Positions 1 through 8,071 are shown, counted from the stretch's first letter. The stretch is DNA of 31,989 bases from Nitrospinota bacterium (GCA_011523725.1 WTGD01000367.1:1-31989), one strand, 5' to 3'. Notes: generated by a model not told the origin, from the letters alone. Made by a program: numbers and translations.

Positions 1-455
1 GTCCCGCCCCTGAGCCCCGCCACCGAGGACATCGAGACGATCCGCCCGTACCCGGCCTCGACCATGGCGGCGCCTGCCGCCTGCATCATCAGGAAACTCC
101 CCGTGAGGTTCACGGCGATGATGCGGTTCCACTCCGCAAGCGTGGTCTCGAGGGCGAGTATCTCCCTGCCTATCCCTGCGAAGTGCATCAGGATTTCAAG
201 CGTACCGAACCGCTCCATGACCGCCGCCATCAGCGCTTCGACGTCACCGGCCTCGGCCACGTCGGTCCGGACGAACAGCGAATCGGCGCCCCGTTCTTTC
301 AGCGCCTCCGCCACTTGCGCGCCCGCCTCCTCGTTCAGGTCGGCGACCACGACGGCCGCGCCCGCCTCCGCCAGCGTGTGCGCGGTGGCGAGCCCGATGC
401 CGCTGGCGCCGCCGGTGACGATAGCCGTATGTCCTTCGAGCTTGAAGGCGGTCAT
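1..455 (-). CDS. Classical SDR family oxidoreductase, C-terminus cut by window edge
   Basis: About 151 N-terminal residues of a short-chain dehydrogenase/reductase are visible; the rest lies left of base 1. The Rossmann glycine motif TGGASGIG is at residues 14-21. An Asp at about residue 39 ends strand beta-2 (VVVAD), which in this family favours NAD(H). The usual NNAG is HFAG here, followed by VNLTG and the strand VSMSSVAG holding the catalytic Ser. The Tyr-Lys pair would lie beyond the edge. The start is the ATG that shares four bases (ATGA) with the kbl stop, so the two genes are translationally coupled. Seen: fold motifs and overlap. Inferred: a dehydrogenase working with Kbl, perhaps on a 3-hydroxy amino acid. 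The substrate is not shown. Confidence 0.88.
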   Translation of the reverse strand, partial: MTAFKLEGHTAIVTGGASGIGLATAHTLAEAGAAVVVADLNEEAGAQVAEALKERGADSLFVRTDVAEAGDVEALMAAVMERFGTLEILMHFAGIGREILALETTLAEWNRIIAVNLTGSFLMMQAAGAAMVEAGYGRIVSMSSVAGLRGG

Positions 456-1645
456 GACGCGATGACTCCCAGTTCCCGACCCACCTCGGCGAAGGCGCCG
501 ACCGCGCGGTCGAGTTCCTCCACCTCGTGGGCCGCCGACATCTGCGTGCGTATCCTGTCCTCCCCGCGCGGGACGACCGGGAACGAGAACGCGGTGACCA
601 GCACGCCCTTCCCACGGAGTCCGGCGGCGAAGTCCTGCGCCAGCTTCGGGTCGCGCAGCATCAGGGGGATGATGGGGTGCTCGCCGGCCAATAGTTCGAA
701 GCCCAGGGCGGTCATTTCGGCGCGGAAATGCTTCGTGTTGCGCCAGAGCCGCTCCCGCAGCTCCGGGGAGCCTGCGAGCAGGTCCAGCGCCGCCAGGCCG
801 GTCTGGGCGATGACGGGCGCCGGCGTGTTCGAGAAGATGTAGGGGCGGGCGCTCTGGCGCAGCCATTCCACGACCACGCGGCGGGCTGCGACGTAGCCGC
901 CGGCGGCGCCTCCCAGCGCCTTGCCGAGGGTGCCCGTCAAGATGTCGACCCTTCCTGCGACGCCCATGCGCTCGGGCGTGCCCCGCCCGGTGTCGCCGAC
1001 GAAGCCCACGGCATGGCTGTCGTCGACCATCACGAGGGCATCGTGCTTTTCCGCCAGGTCGCAGATGGCCGGCAAGTCGGCCAGGTAGCCGTCCATCGAG
1101 AACACCCCGTCCGTGGCGATCAGGCGGTAGCGCGCGCCGGACGCCTCCTTGAGCCTGGTTTCGAGGTCCGCCATGTCGTTGTTGGCGTAGCGGAATCGCT
1201 TCGCGCGGCAAAGGCGCACGCCGTCGATGATCGAGGCGTGGTTCAGCGCGTCGGATATGATCGCGTCCTCCTCGCCCAGGAGGCTCTCGAACAGCCCGGC
1301 GTTGGCGTCGAAACAACTCGGGAAGAGTATCGTGTCCTCGGTTCCCAGGAACGCGCTCAGGCGCTGCTCAAGCTCCTTGTGGGGAACCTGGGTGCCGCAG
1401 ATGAACCGCACCGACGACATCCCGAAACCATACCTGGACAGCGCAGCCCTCGCCGCCTCGACGAGGCGGGGGTGGTTGGACAGGCCCAGGTAGTTGTTGG
1501 CGCACAGGTTGATGCAGGCGGCGCCCGTCTCCAAGGTGACCTCGCCCTGCTGCGGCGAGGCGATGACCTGCTCCTGCTTGAACAGGCCGTCGGCCTTGAG
1601 CGTCTCGATCCGGCCGGCCAGATCGTCGAGGAATTCATCGGTCAT
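452..1645 (-). CDS. kbl: Glycine C-acetyltransferase (2-amino-3-ketobutyrate CoA ligase)
   Basis: This PLP enzyme of the alpha-oxoamine synthase family interconverts 2-amino-3-oxobutyrate plus CoA with glycine plus acetyl-CoA, the second step of threonine breakdown in the cytosol. The 397 residues match the usual length (about 398). Visible motifs are NNYLGLSNHPR (50-60), GFGMSSVRFICGT (73-85), the ring-stacking His in DALNHASI (H136), VDDSHAVGF (D208, H211) and the Schiff-base lysine in TGTLGKALGG (K242). Its usual partner gene tdh (zinc threonine dehydrogenase) is not adjacent; a classical SDR overlaps its 3' end instead. A weak ribosome site (GAGGG) lies about 10 bases upstream of the ATG. 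Related synthases (KAS/biotin F) are less likely given the close motif match to Kbl. Confidence 0.93.
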   Translation of the reverse strand: MTDEFLDDLAGRIETLKADGLFKQEQVIASPQQGEVTLETGAACINLCANNYLGLSNHPRLVEAARAALSRYGFGMSSVRFICGTQVPHKELEQRLSAFLGTEDTILFPSCFDANAGLFESLLGEEDAIISDALNHASIIDGVRLCRAKRFRYANNDMADLETRLKEASGARYRLIATDGVFSMDGYLADLPAICDLAEKHDALVMVDDSHAVGFVGDTGRGTPERMGVAGRVDILTGTLGKALGGAAGGYVAARRVVVEWLRQSARPYIFSNTPAPVIAQTGLAALDLLAGSPELRERLWRNTKHFRAEMTALGFELLAGEHPIIPLMLRDPKLAQDFAAGLRGKGVLVTAFSFPVVPRGEDRIRTQMSAAHEVEELDRAVGAFAEVGRELGVIAS

Positions 1646-2063
1646 AGGGCGGCCCTCAGGGCGTGAGCGCCGGGCGGCGTGGTATGGCCCATGCCGGGAT
1701 TCACTCCGATGATCGCCGCGAACCGTACCGGACGGCCCCGGCTCGCGCGGCGGATACCATCAGCGGGGCCGTTAGCGGGACTCCAGCTCTTTCTCGATTA
1801 TAATGCCCCCATTATGCCGCATCACGGCGAAGTCCGCCAGATGTGGGGATGAGCGAGAGGGAGGACTCTCGCCGGAAAGCGTTCCGGCACGGATTGACGC
1901 CCGTGAAAATTTCTTGACATCGATCCGGCGATTCGTAGGATGGCATAGGTGAATTTTACGGGGCGGCGCGGGACGAGCACTCCTCTGCCGCGCAGTTTTT
2001 TTTGATCTCTTGCGCGCCCGCATCCACTCCCGGCCATTTCCCCGCCAGAGGGGGTTCCCGGAC
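1646..2063. other. Divergent intergenic region between kbl and the sterol reductase gene
   Basis: These 418 bases separate two divergently read genes and must hold both control regions. A sigma70-like promoter for the right-hand gene is annotated separately. A TATAAT at 1799-1804 overlaps an ATTATA, so it could be a -10 box on either strand, but no good -35 box pairs with it. No small gene with a convincing ribosome site was found. Confidence 0.5.
1914..1941 (+). promoter_or_regulatory. Candidate sigma70 promoter for the sterol reductase gene
   Basis: A perfect TTGACA -35 box (1914-1919) is followed after 16 bases by TAGGAT (1936-1941), which matches TATAAT at four positions. Transcription would start near 1948, leaving a leader of about 115 bases. 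This is read from the sequence only. Confidence 0.5.
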
Positions 2064-3203
2064 ATGATCGAATCGCTCGGCATCGGCCATCTTTTCGAGC
2101 TTTCACGCACCGAAGCGATTGCGGGGTTTTTCACCCCGCTCGCGGTCTTCGCCGCCTTTTTCGTGGCGCAGCTCGTATTGCCGGGCAGGTGGGTTCCCGG
2201 CTACGTCGTCGACGCCGGGACGGGCGAGCCCCGCAAATACCGGCTGAACGGCCTCCTGGTGTTCATCGTCGCGCAGATCGTCTGGGCGTTCGAACTCACC
2301 GGGATGCCGCGCGAGTGGTTCTACCGCTCCTCGATCTACGCCGTGACCGGCGGAACTCTCTTCACGGCCATCTTCGCCCTCATCGCGGTATACAGCCGCC
2401 CGCCGGGGGAGGAGAAGAATCCGCTGCTTGCGCTCTGGGACGGACGGGCGCGGGAGATGTCGTTCTTCAATAACCGCTTCGACGTGAAGATGTATTTCTA
2501 CGTCGTCGGCGGGACGATGCTCTCGCTGAACGCCCTCTCGGGCGCGGCGTACCACTACGAGCGCTTCGGCGCAGACTTCAATCCCGGCGTTTTCCTCTAT
2601 GCGGCGTTCTTCACGTTCTACGTGTTCGACTACTTCATCTTCGAGCGCGTCCAGCTCTACACCTACGACCTGATCCACGAGAACGTCGGCTTCAAGTTGT
2701 TCTGGGGCGGCCTCGTGGTCTACGGGTGGATGTTCATCCTCCCGCTTTGGGGCATGGCCGCCTACCCGGACCCAGGATTCCCTGCGGGGTGGAAGGAGGT
2801 CTGGCTCATCGGGACGCCCGCGCTCTTCCTGCTCGGGTGGGGTATCGGGCGCGGCGCGAATCTCCAGAAATACACGTTCAAGCGCTGGCCCGAGCGCAAG
2901 TTCCTGGGCCTCATCGAGCCGGTCTGCATCGAGGCGGGCGATCGCAAGATACTGTGCAGCGGCCTGTGGGGCGTCGCGCGGCACTTCAACTACATGGGCG
3001 AGGGGTTCCTCGCGCTGTCCATCGCGCTGGCCTTCGGCTACTTCACGAATCCCTGGGCGTGGACCTACTTCGTCTTCATCGTCTCGTTCTTCACCTGCCG
3101 CCAGCGCTATGACGACGCCTACTGCGCCGAGAAATACGGCCCCGAGAAGTGGGCGGAGTATCAGGCGCGGGTGAAGTACCGGATTTTCCCCGGCGTCTAT
3201 TGA
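2064..3203 (+). CDS. ERG4/ERG24-family sterol reductase homologue (delta-14 / delta-7 type), membrane protein
   Basis: The 379-residue protein has many hydrophobic segments and carries the family signatures of sterol C14 reductase and 7-dehydrocholesterol reductase. The NADPH-side motif NLQKYTFKRWPE starts near residue 266. The signature SGLWGVARHFNYMGE spans about 300-313. The C-terminal block has the acidic pair D350/D351, then KYGPEKW and the ending KYRIFPGVY. These enzymes reduce a ring double bond of sterols with NADPH in the membrane. The start at 2064 is chosen over an upstream in-frame ATG (2010) because AGAGGGGG precedes it at good spacing and the hydrophobic domain begins soon after. 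No other sterol gene (squalene epoxidase, oxidosqualene cyclase) lies in the window, so the substrate is uncertain: sterol, hopanoid-like lipid or other isoprenoid. Confidence 0.85.
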   Translation: MIESLGIGHLFELSRTEAIAGFFTPLAVFAAFFVAQLVLPGRWVPGYVVDAGTGEPRKYRLNGLLVFIVAQIVWAFELTGMPREWFYRSSIYAVTGGTLFTAIFALIAVYSRPPGEEKNPLLALWDGRAREMSFFNNRFDVKMYFYVVGGTMLSLNALSGAAYHYERFGADFNPGVFLYAAFFTFYVFDYFIFERVQLYTYDLIHENVGFKLFWGGLVVYGWMFILPLWGMAAYPDPGFPAGWKEVWLIGTPALFLLGWGIGRGANLQKYTFKRWPERKFLGLIEPVCIEAGDRKILCSGLWGVARHFNYMGEGFLALSIALAFGYFTNPWAWTYFVFIVSFFTCRQRYDDAYCAEKYGPEKWAEYQARVKYRIFPGVY

Positions 3204-3336
3204 GAGGGTTCCCCCCGCCGTTTTGTTGTATGATGGCCGCAGGATTCGTTGCGGCTCCCTGCGCCGCCCGGAGGGGCCGTGAGTCCGGTTTTGCCGTCTA
3301 CACGATTACCAGTTCAATCATGAAAGGGAGATGACG

Positions 3337-4458
3337 ATGGAAGATGTGCGCGTGGAGCGGATGGCGGAGATCATCACGGGGTATTCCTCAAGGGTGAAGC
3401 GGGACGACCTCGTGGGCATCCGGGGCAGCACGGCCGCCGCTCCGCTGGTTCGCGCGCTCTACGCCGAGTGCGTCCGGCGCGGCGCTTTCGTCTATACCGA
3501 CGTATCGCTGCCGGGGCTGGAAGAGATTTTCTATGAGCACGCGAGCCGCAGGCAGCTGGCGTATCTCTCTCCTTTGAGGAAGTTCGAAGTCGAGAACGTG
3601 GACGTCGTCATCGGTATCCTGTCGGAGACGAACACCCGGCGGCTATCGGGCGCGGACCCCAGGAAGCAGGCTTTGGCTTCGAAGGCCAGGCAGCCCGTCA
3701 TGGAGACCTTCATGAAGCGCGCCGCGGAGCATGAAAAGAAGGGGAAGGGGGGCTTGAGGTGGACGCTCACCCTTTTCCCCACCGAGGCCTACGCCCAGGA
3801 TGCGGAGATGGGTATCCGGGAATATGAGGATTTCGTCTTCGGCGCGTGCTTCGCAAATGAGGATGGAGGCATCAAACGCTGGCGGGCGCAGGACAGGCGC
3901 CAGGCGCGGGTGGTCCGTTATCTCAAGGGCCGCAAGGTCGTGGAAATCGGCGCGCCGGGCACGGATCTCAGGGTCGGCATCGCGGGGCGTCCGTTCATGA
4001 ACTGCTCGGGACACAACAATTTCCCGGACGGGGAGATTTTCACCGGCCCGCAGGAGAACCGGATCGACGGGAAGATCCGCTATTCCTTCCCCGCCTGCAT
4101 CCAGGGGCGCGAGGTGGAGGGCGTGGAGCTCGAGTTCGCGAAGGGCGAGGTGGTGAAGGCGAAGGCGGCGAAGAACGAGGCGTTCCTGAAATCGATGATC
4201 GGCATGGACGAGGGAGCCAGGCGGGTCGGGGAGTTCGCCTTCGGCCTGAACGCCGGCATCCAGCGCTTTACGAAGAACACGCTGTTCGACGAGAAGATCG
4301 GCGGCACGCTGCACCTCGCCCTCGGCAAGGGCTACCCCCAGAGCGGATCGAAAAACAACTCCGCACTTCACTGGGACATGGTGTGCGATCTGAGGGAGGG
4401 CGGCGAGGTGTACGTGGACGGGAAGCTCTTCTCGAAGGACGGGGAGCTCAAGATTTAG
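3337..4458 (+). CDS. M29-family (thermophilic-type) metallo-aminopeptidase
   Basis: The 373-residue protein matches peptidase family M29 (AmpS/AmpT/PepS), two-metal enzymes that remove N-terminal residues from peptides in the cytosol. All five expected metal ligands can be placed, counting from the ATG at 3331: Glu in GEIFTGP (E235), Glu in GEFAFGLN (E301), His in GTLHLALG (H328), and the H-x-D pair in LHWDMV (H347, D349). Two ATGs lie six bases apart. AGGGAG (3325-3330) touches the first and stands six bases from the second, so the second (3337) is the better start. The gene stands alone, with tRNA-Val about 100 bases downstream. A divergent paralogue at 20969 has lost one ligand. Confidence 0.87.
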   Translation: MEDVRVERMAEIITGYSSRVKRDDLVGIRGSTAAAPLVRALYAECVRRGAFVYTDVSLPGLEEIFYEHASRRQLAYLSPLRKFEVENVDVVIGILSETNTRRLSGADPRKQALASKARQPVMETFMKRAAEHEKKGKGGLRWTLTLFPTEAYAQDAEMGIREYEDFVFGACFANEDGGIKRWRAQDRRQARVVRYLKGRKVVEIGAPGTDLRVGIAGRPFMNCSGHNNFPDGEIFTGPQENRIDGKIRYSFPACIQGREVEGVELEFAKGEVVKAKAAKNEAFLKSMIGMDEGARRVGEFAFGLNAGIQRFTKNTLFDEKIGGTLHLALGKGYPQSGSKNNSALHWDMVCDLREGGEVYVDGKLFSKDGELKI

Positions 4459-4554
4459 GCGCGTTCTAAAACCCGGTTCGGGTCGGTTCCGGGGATAGCC
4501 GCACGCCTCTCAAGATGCTATTCTCCACGCGCAATTCTGCACCGACACCCACAT

Positions 4555-4630
4555 GGGCGGGTAGCTCAGCTGGCAGAGCGGCGCCCTTACAAGGCGTAGG
4601 TCGGAGGTTCGAACCCTCTCCCGCCCACCA
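4555..4630 (+). tRNA. tRNA-Val, anticodon UAC
   Basis: A full 76-base cloverleaf can be folded. The acceptor stem is GGGCGGG with CCCGCCC, the D stem GCTC/GAGC, the anticodon stem GCGCC/GGCGT (one G-U pair) with loop CTTACAA giving anticodon TAC, and the T stem GGAGG/CCTCT around TTCGAAC. Discriminator A and an encoded CCA end follow. It closely resembles E. coli tRNA-Val(UAC). Confidence 0.97.
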
Positions 4631-4838
4631 TTGCAAGATAGCTCAGACCAGGATCGTAGAAACGCGAAAACCCACGCCGGAGCGCGGGTCTCGGAATGAA
4701 GGGCAACCCTGTCATGACGTTCAGGGCTGCGTCTCAAGGAGATATGTAAGTCATCGTATTGACATTGTCAAACGGGGTCTCCGGGGAGATTGTTGGAAAA
4801 GTCCGTATAGAGGGCCACTGCAAGTAGAGGGTTTGTAG

Positions 4839-5022
4839 CGGACAGGCCCCTGAGCCTGTCCGAGGTCCCTGTGCCTGTCCATGCGAAGCGCAACCACGGG
4901 GATGGATATATTCCGATCCGGGCGGCCACGGTCGAACTTCCCTCTTCGGGAAGTTCGACGCCCCTACGAACACCATACGCCTCGAAACGCTCTTGTAGGG
5001 ACAGGTCGCGACCTGTCCCTAC
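4839..5022. repeat. Hairpin island A, three perfect stems
   Basis: Three perfect inverted repeats lie in a gene-free tract: CGGACAGGC at 4839-4847 with 4854-4862; GTCGAACTTCCC at 4931-4942 with 4948-4959 around a TCTTC loop; and a 28-base perfect palindrome at 4995-5022 whose half is GTAGGGACAGGTCG. A TGTTGGAAAAGTCC motif at 4791-4804 lies just upstream. The same GTAGGG/CCCTAC boundary recurs at other intergenic islands in the window. Confidence 0.8.
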
Positions 5023-5048
5023 CAAAGTCGGTCTATGCGTTTTCTGGT

Positions 5049-5189
5049 TCGTCATTCCGGCGCATGCCGGAATCCAGAGCCGATGAGAGAATCAGGAGCA
5101 AGGGGATCCCACCATCCATATCGGGTTGATGCGTTTTCGTTTTCATCCATTCTCGTCCGCTTGGATTCCGGCATGCGCCGGAATGACGA
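5049..5189. repeat. MITE-like element 1: 141 bp with 29-bp terminal inverted repeats
   Basis: The left end (5049-5077) and right end (5161-5189) are inverted copies of one 29-base unit with a single mismatch. Each unit contains the hairpin ATTCCGGC-GCAT-GCCGGAAT, typical of REP-like palindromes. The 83-base core has no gene. A second element of nearly the same size lies at 8072-8216 and shares the terminal unit. No flanking target-site duplication is obvious. Confidence 0.78.
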
Positions 5190-5227
5190 GCAAAAGCCGC
5201 TTCTGCGAACGAAGGATTTTCGTGTAA

Positions 5228-5323
5228 GTCGGACATATATGTCCGACATACATGCGACCCTGGTTTTTTCACCCACAACAAGGGCCGCATGTATGTGTGG
5301 GGCGGTCCCGAGGAGGGACCGCC
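5228..5323. repeat. Hairpin island B
   Basis: The tract begins with the perfect 20-base palindrome GTCGGACATATATGTCCGAC (5228-5247). Then ACATACATGCG at 5246-5256 pairs with CGCATGTATGT at 5286-5296, with an inner CCCT/AGGG match. Last, GGCGGTCCC at 5301-5309 pairs with 5315-5323 around GAGGA. The palindrome could instead be a dimeric operator, but its setting among other stems favours the repeat family. Confidence 0.75.
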
Positions 5324-5377
5324 ACCTACAGAAATCGCCCCTCCCCGGTAACATCAAACCCTCGTTCATCAGGGTCA

Positions 5378-5395
5378 GGGACTTTTTCAACAACC
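5378..5395. repeat. TGTTGAAAAAG hairpin motif (reverse orientation)
   Basis: GGGACTTTTTCAACAACCCC is the reverse form of a motif seen at five other intergenic sites in the window (4791, 19024, 26859, 27576, 29277). It could be a relic of a transposable-element end or a small terminator; the sequence does not decide. Confidence 0.55.
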
Positions 5396-5451
5396 CCCTC
5401 AGAAAATGGATTGTCTCCTGAGATATCCAGGGGCTTTCCGGGGCCCCTCGC

Positions 5452-5487
5452 ACACCGGGGGTGGGAATCTCTCCCCACCCCCGGTGT
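5452..5487. terminator. Strong GC-rich hairpin, possible terminator beyond the hydrolase gene
   Basis: The 14-base perfect arms ACACCGGGGGTGGG (5452-5465) and CCCACCCCCGGTGT (5474-5487) enclose an 8-base loop. It lies about 50 bases past the 3' end of the minus-strand hydrolase. On the plus strand a modest T-rich run (TTGTGTTT) follows; on the minus strand there is no U tract. A terminator role is therefore plausible but not certain, and it may be another member of the intergenic hairpin family. Confidence 0.5.
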
Positions 5488-5538
5488 TTGTGTTTCGACC
5501 TGAACGGCTTGGGCTGCGCCCGAGCCGCTTGTTGCGCC

Positions 5539-7266
5539 TTACCTCGCCACCGCGCCCGGCCTTCTCTTGGGGATGACCGGCACGAGCAGGTAGGACTGGT
5601 GGTTCGGGCCGGTGTGCAGCGTGGTGCGGCCTCCGAAGACATCTTTCGAGCGGTCGACGGGGTGATCGTGCAGGAACGGTCCCGAGCCGCGCGAGGGCAC
5701 GTAGGCCGCCACCGCGGGGCCCGGCCTGTCGAAGTCCTGGCCGGCGATGTTGATGGATAGCTGGAAGCCCTTGGGCAGCACGATGCACTGGGGCCAGATT
5801 TCCACGTCGAGTTCGTAGATCCGCTCGGGTGTGAGCGGCTGCTTGTCGTCGTGCGTGTGGTAGGGCCGCCAGGGTTCGGAGAGCTCCTCGTCGAGCTTGC
5901 GGTGCGAGGCGCGCAGCCAGCCCTGGGCGAGCGGCGTCTTGGGGTCGACCGTGCCCTGGAAATACACCTCGCGGTTTTTGGGCGAGAACGCCTGGACGGT
6001 GACGAACAGGTCCGCATCCACCGTGTTTGAGGAGATGAAGAGCTTGGCCGACATCGGGCCGGTGATCTCGGTCTCCTCCTTGAGTGGCGCCGTCCTGAGC
6101 GTGATGCCGCGCGTGAGCGCCCGGAAGGTCCTGGAGCGCTTGGCTTTTGGGGGTTTCGTGTCGAGCTTGCCCTTGCCGCCCGCGTGGAGGTAGAGCTTCG
6201 TCCACTTCGTGCCCTTGAGCGGCCACTCGTGCTCCTTGCGCAGTTCCACCTCGTCGGTGAACGGACGGCGCAGGTTCAGCCACACGCGGGGCTCTTTCTC
6301 CCAGCCGTTCTGCTCGCCCTTCAGGTAGTAGTCGAAGAAGCGCTTCTGGAGTTCCATGCCGTATTCGAGATAGAACCACTCCTCGTGCCTGCCCGGATGG
6401 CCTTCGAGCCATTTCTCCTCCGAGGCCGCCTGGGTGAAGGCCTCGAAGTTCCCGCGCGGGTGCAGGCCGAAGCCCGCCCAGCTAGCCGGGCTCAGGAAGG
6501 GGACCTTCACCTTCGACCAGTCGGGCGAGCGGGAGCGGTACCAGTCGTCGTCCATCTCGCGCGCGAGGAAGTTGGCGAGGGTGTCGGCGCGGTTGTCCTT
6601 CAGTTCCTGCTTCGAAAGCGTCGCCGGGCCCGTGGAGCGCGTCTCCATCCAGTGGTCGCGCGGCCCCTTGGGGTTTCCGTGCTGGACGGCCTCGACCTGG
6701 CGCGGATACCAGATTTCCATGAACTTGTTATGGAGAATGCCCCCGTGCCGCGCCCAGTCGCGGTAGTGGTCGGCCGCGCCCTCCCAGGGGATCATCGCCG
6801 TCAGGTGCTTGGGCTGGAGCGCCGCGACCTGCCACTGGTTGATGGCGTAGTAGGAGACGCCGTTCAGGCCCACCTTGCCGTTCGACCACTTCTGCTTGCC
6901 CGCCCACTCGATGGCGATGGCGAAGTCCTTGGTTTCGCGCGGGGAGAAAATGTCGAGATAGCCGGGCGAGCGGCCGGCGCCGCGCGAATCGAGCCGCACG
7001 CAGGCGTAGCCCCAGGGCACCCATATCTCGGGGTCCACCGTCTCCCAGGTGAGCCAGCGGTGCTGGGAGCCTTCCAGGATGTCGGGGTGCATCTTCACCA
7101 GCGAATCCCAGAGCGGCTTGTAGTGTTCCTGGTACTTGACGCCCTTGCCGTAGGGGCCGCCGGCCATGACGACGGGAACCTTCGCCTTGGTGTCGGGCCG
7201 GAATACGTCGACCCGCAGCACCACCCCGTCGTCCATCTCGACGGGCAGATCACGTTCGATAATCAT
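5539..7266 (-). CDS. CocE/NonD family (S15-like) alpha/beta hydrolase
   Basis: The 575-residue protein has the two-part layout of CocE/NonD hydrolases: an N-terminal alpha/beta hydrolase (S15/X-Pro dipeptidyl-peptidase-like) and a C-terminal jelly-roll domain from about residue 330. Family motifs are the oxyanion-side GYACVRLDSRGAGRS (86-100), the nucleophile elbow GLNGVSYYA with Ser138, a His near H293 and RFFDYYLKG. Known members hydrolyse esters or amides such as cocaine, beta-lactam esters or glutaryl amides. The start at 7266 is set by CAGGAGG about seven bases upstream; an earlier ATG at 7341 lacks this. The usual GW-x-D Asp motif reads SWAGFG (261-266), so the acid residue is not evident. 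No signal peptide is seen. The substrate is unknown. Confidence 0.88.
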   Translation of the reverse strand: MIIERDLPVEMDDGVVLRVDVFRPDTKAKVPVVMAGGPYGKGVKYQEHYKPLWDSLVKMHPDILEGSQHRWLTWETVDPEIWVPWGYACVRLDSRGAGRSPGYLDIFSPRETKDFAIAIEWAGKQKWSNGKVGLNGVSYYAINQWQVAALQPKHLTAMIPWEGAADHYRDWARHGGILHNKFMEIWYPRQVEAVQHGNPKGPRDHWMETRSTGPATLSKQELKDNRADTLANFLAREMDDDWYRSRSPDWSKVKVPFLSPASWAGFGLHPRGNFEAFTQAASEEKWLEGHPGRHEEWFYLEYGMELQKRFFDYYLKGEQNGWEKEPRVWLNLRRPFTDEVELRKEHEWPLKGTKWTKLYLHAGGKGKLDTKPPKAKRSRTFRALTRGITLRTAPLKEETEITGPMSAKLFISSNTVDADLFVTVQAFSPKNREVYFQGTVDPKTPLAQGWLRASHRKLDEELSEPWRPYHTHDDKQPLTPERIYELDVEIWPQCIVLPKGFQLSINIAGQDFDRPGPAVAAYVPSRGSGPFLHDHPVDRSKDVFGGRTTLHTGPNHQSYLLVPVIPKRRPGAVAR

Positions 7267-7487
7267 ACGCACCTCCTGAGTTTGAGAATGAGGCCCGCGG
7301 CTCCCGAGACGGGGCCGCCCGCTCTTTCCGCGTTTCCACATGATTAGAATGCGCGGAAATTATGCGCGAACGGCTCGCATATTTCAATTTGGCGAATGAT
7401 GCCGTTTGGAATTTTCCCCGGCGCGCGAAACGGCTATATTGGAAAGGTAGTCGCGCTCGCTATCCCGCCGCCGGGACGGAGTTCTCC

Positions 7488-7937
7488 TTGATCGCATACA
7501 TCGACGAAATCGACCGCCACATCTCGGGCTGGATGAACTGCTACGGCCGGTTGTTCTTGAGGATCTCGCTCGCCGTCGTCTTCATCTGGTTCGGCATCCT
7601 GAAGCCCCTGGGCGTGAGCGCGGCGGCGGAGCTCGTGCGCCGCACGGTCTACTGGCTGCCGCCCGATTTCTTCATCCCCCTGCTCGGCTGGTGGGAGGTG
7701 GCGATAGGGGTGGGGCTGCTCTTCCGCCCGCTCATCCGCGTCGCGCTTTTTCTGCTCTTCCTGCAGATGCCGGGGACGGTTCTGCCGCTGTTCCTGCTGC
7801 CCGAGGTCTGCTTCACGCAGATTCCCTTCGCGCCGACGCTCGAGGGGCAATACATCATCAAGAACCTCATCCTGCTCAGCGCGGCCATCGCCGTCGGCGG
7901 CACGGTGCGGGAGGAGCGCGCGCGTCCGCGGATTTGA
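7488..7937 (+). CDS. DoxX-like small integral membrane protein
   Basis: The 149-residue protein has about four hydrophobic segments: LFLRISLAVVFIWFGILKPL, a segment around FFIPLLGWWEVAIGVGLLF, RVALFLLFLQM...LPLFLLP, and NLILLSAAIAVGG. The motif FIWFGILK near the first segment and the GWWEVAIGVGLLFRP turn fit DoxX/DUF417-type membrane proteins, whose biochemical role is mostly unknown. The TTG at 7488 is preferred as start because GGACGGAG lies six bases upstream. The longer frame from 7362 would add 42 basic residues without a ribosome site. An ATG at 7533 is an alternative. It is read divergently from the hydrolase, and nothing ties the two functionally. Confidence 0.7.
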   Translation: MIAYIDEIDRHISGWMNCYGRLFLRISLAVVFIWFGILKPLGVSAAAELVRRTVYWLPPDFFIPLLGWWEVAIGVGLLFRPLIRVALFLLFLQMPGTVLPLFLLPEVCFTQIPFAPTLEGQYIIKNLILLSAAIAVGGTVREERARPRI

Positions 7938-7959
7938 TGTTTTCGCGGCAGTAGTTTTT

Positions 7960-8018
7960 GTAGGGACAGGCCCCCGTGGTTGTCCTCCACCAGGACAGGC
8001 ACGGGGGCCTGTCCCTAC
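7960..8018. repeat. Hairpin island C, 19-bp arms
   Basis: GTAGGGACAGGCCCCCGTG at 7960-7978 pairs perfectly with 8000-8018. A smaller inverted repeat lies inside the loop (TGTCCT with AGGACA). It starts 22 bases past the stop of the DoxX-like gene, so it could end that transcript, but no U tract follows. Its boundary matches islands A and F. Confidence 0.8.
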
Positions 8019-8071
8019 GGGTCATTCAGGCGATGTGGGGGAAATTTCGGTTTCGCAGGGGTGGTTTTTTG

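Noticed and set aside
728..1666. Long plus-strand open frame opposite kbl
   Set aside because: It is the GC-rich shadow of kbl. The minus-strand frame has clear PLP-enzyme motifs; this one has none and no ribosome site.
4631..4830. Integrase attachment site at the tRNA-Val 3' end
   Set aside because: No repeat of the tRNA 3' end was seen downstream and no integrase lies in the window.
5228..5247. 20-bp perfect palindrome as a classical repressor operator
   Set aside because: No adjacent promoter or regulator gene, and it lies in a row of other stems, so it is better counted with the hairpin family.
4839..5323. Possible CRISPR array in the repeat-rich tract
   Set aside because: The repeats are palindromes of different sequence and spacing. 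There is no constant direct repeat with equal spacers, and no cas gene.
5052..6017. Minus-strand frame of 321 codons across the hydrolase 3' end and the hairpin tract
   Set aside because: Its sequence is low-complexity Arg/Ser/Pro and it runs through repeats. The overlapping hydrolase frame explains the coding signal.
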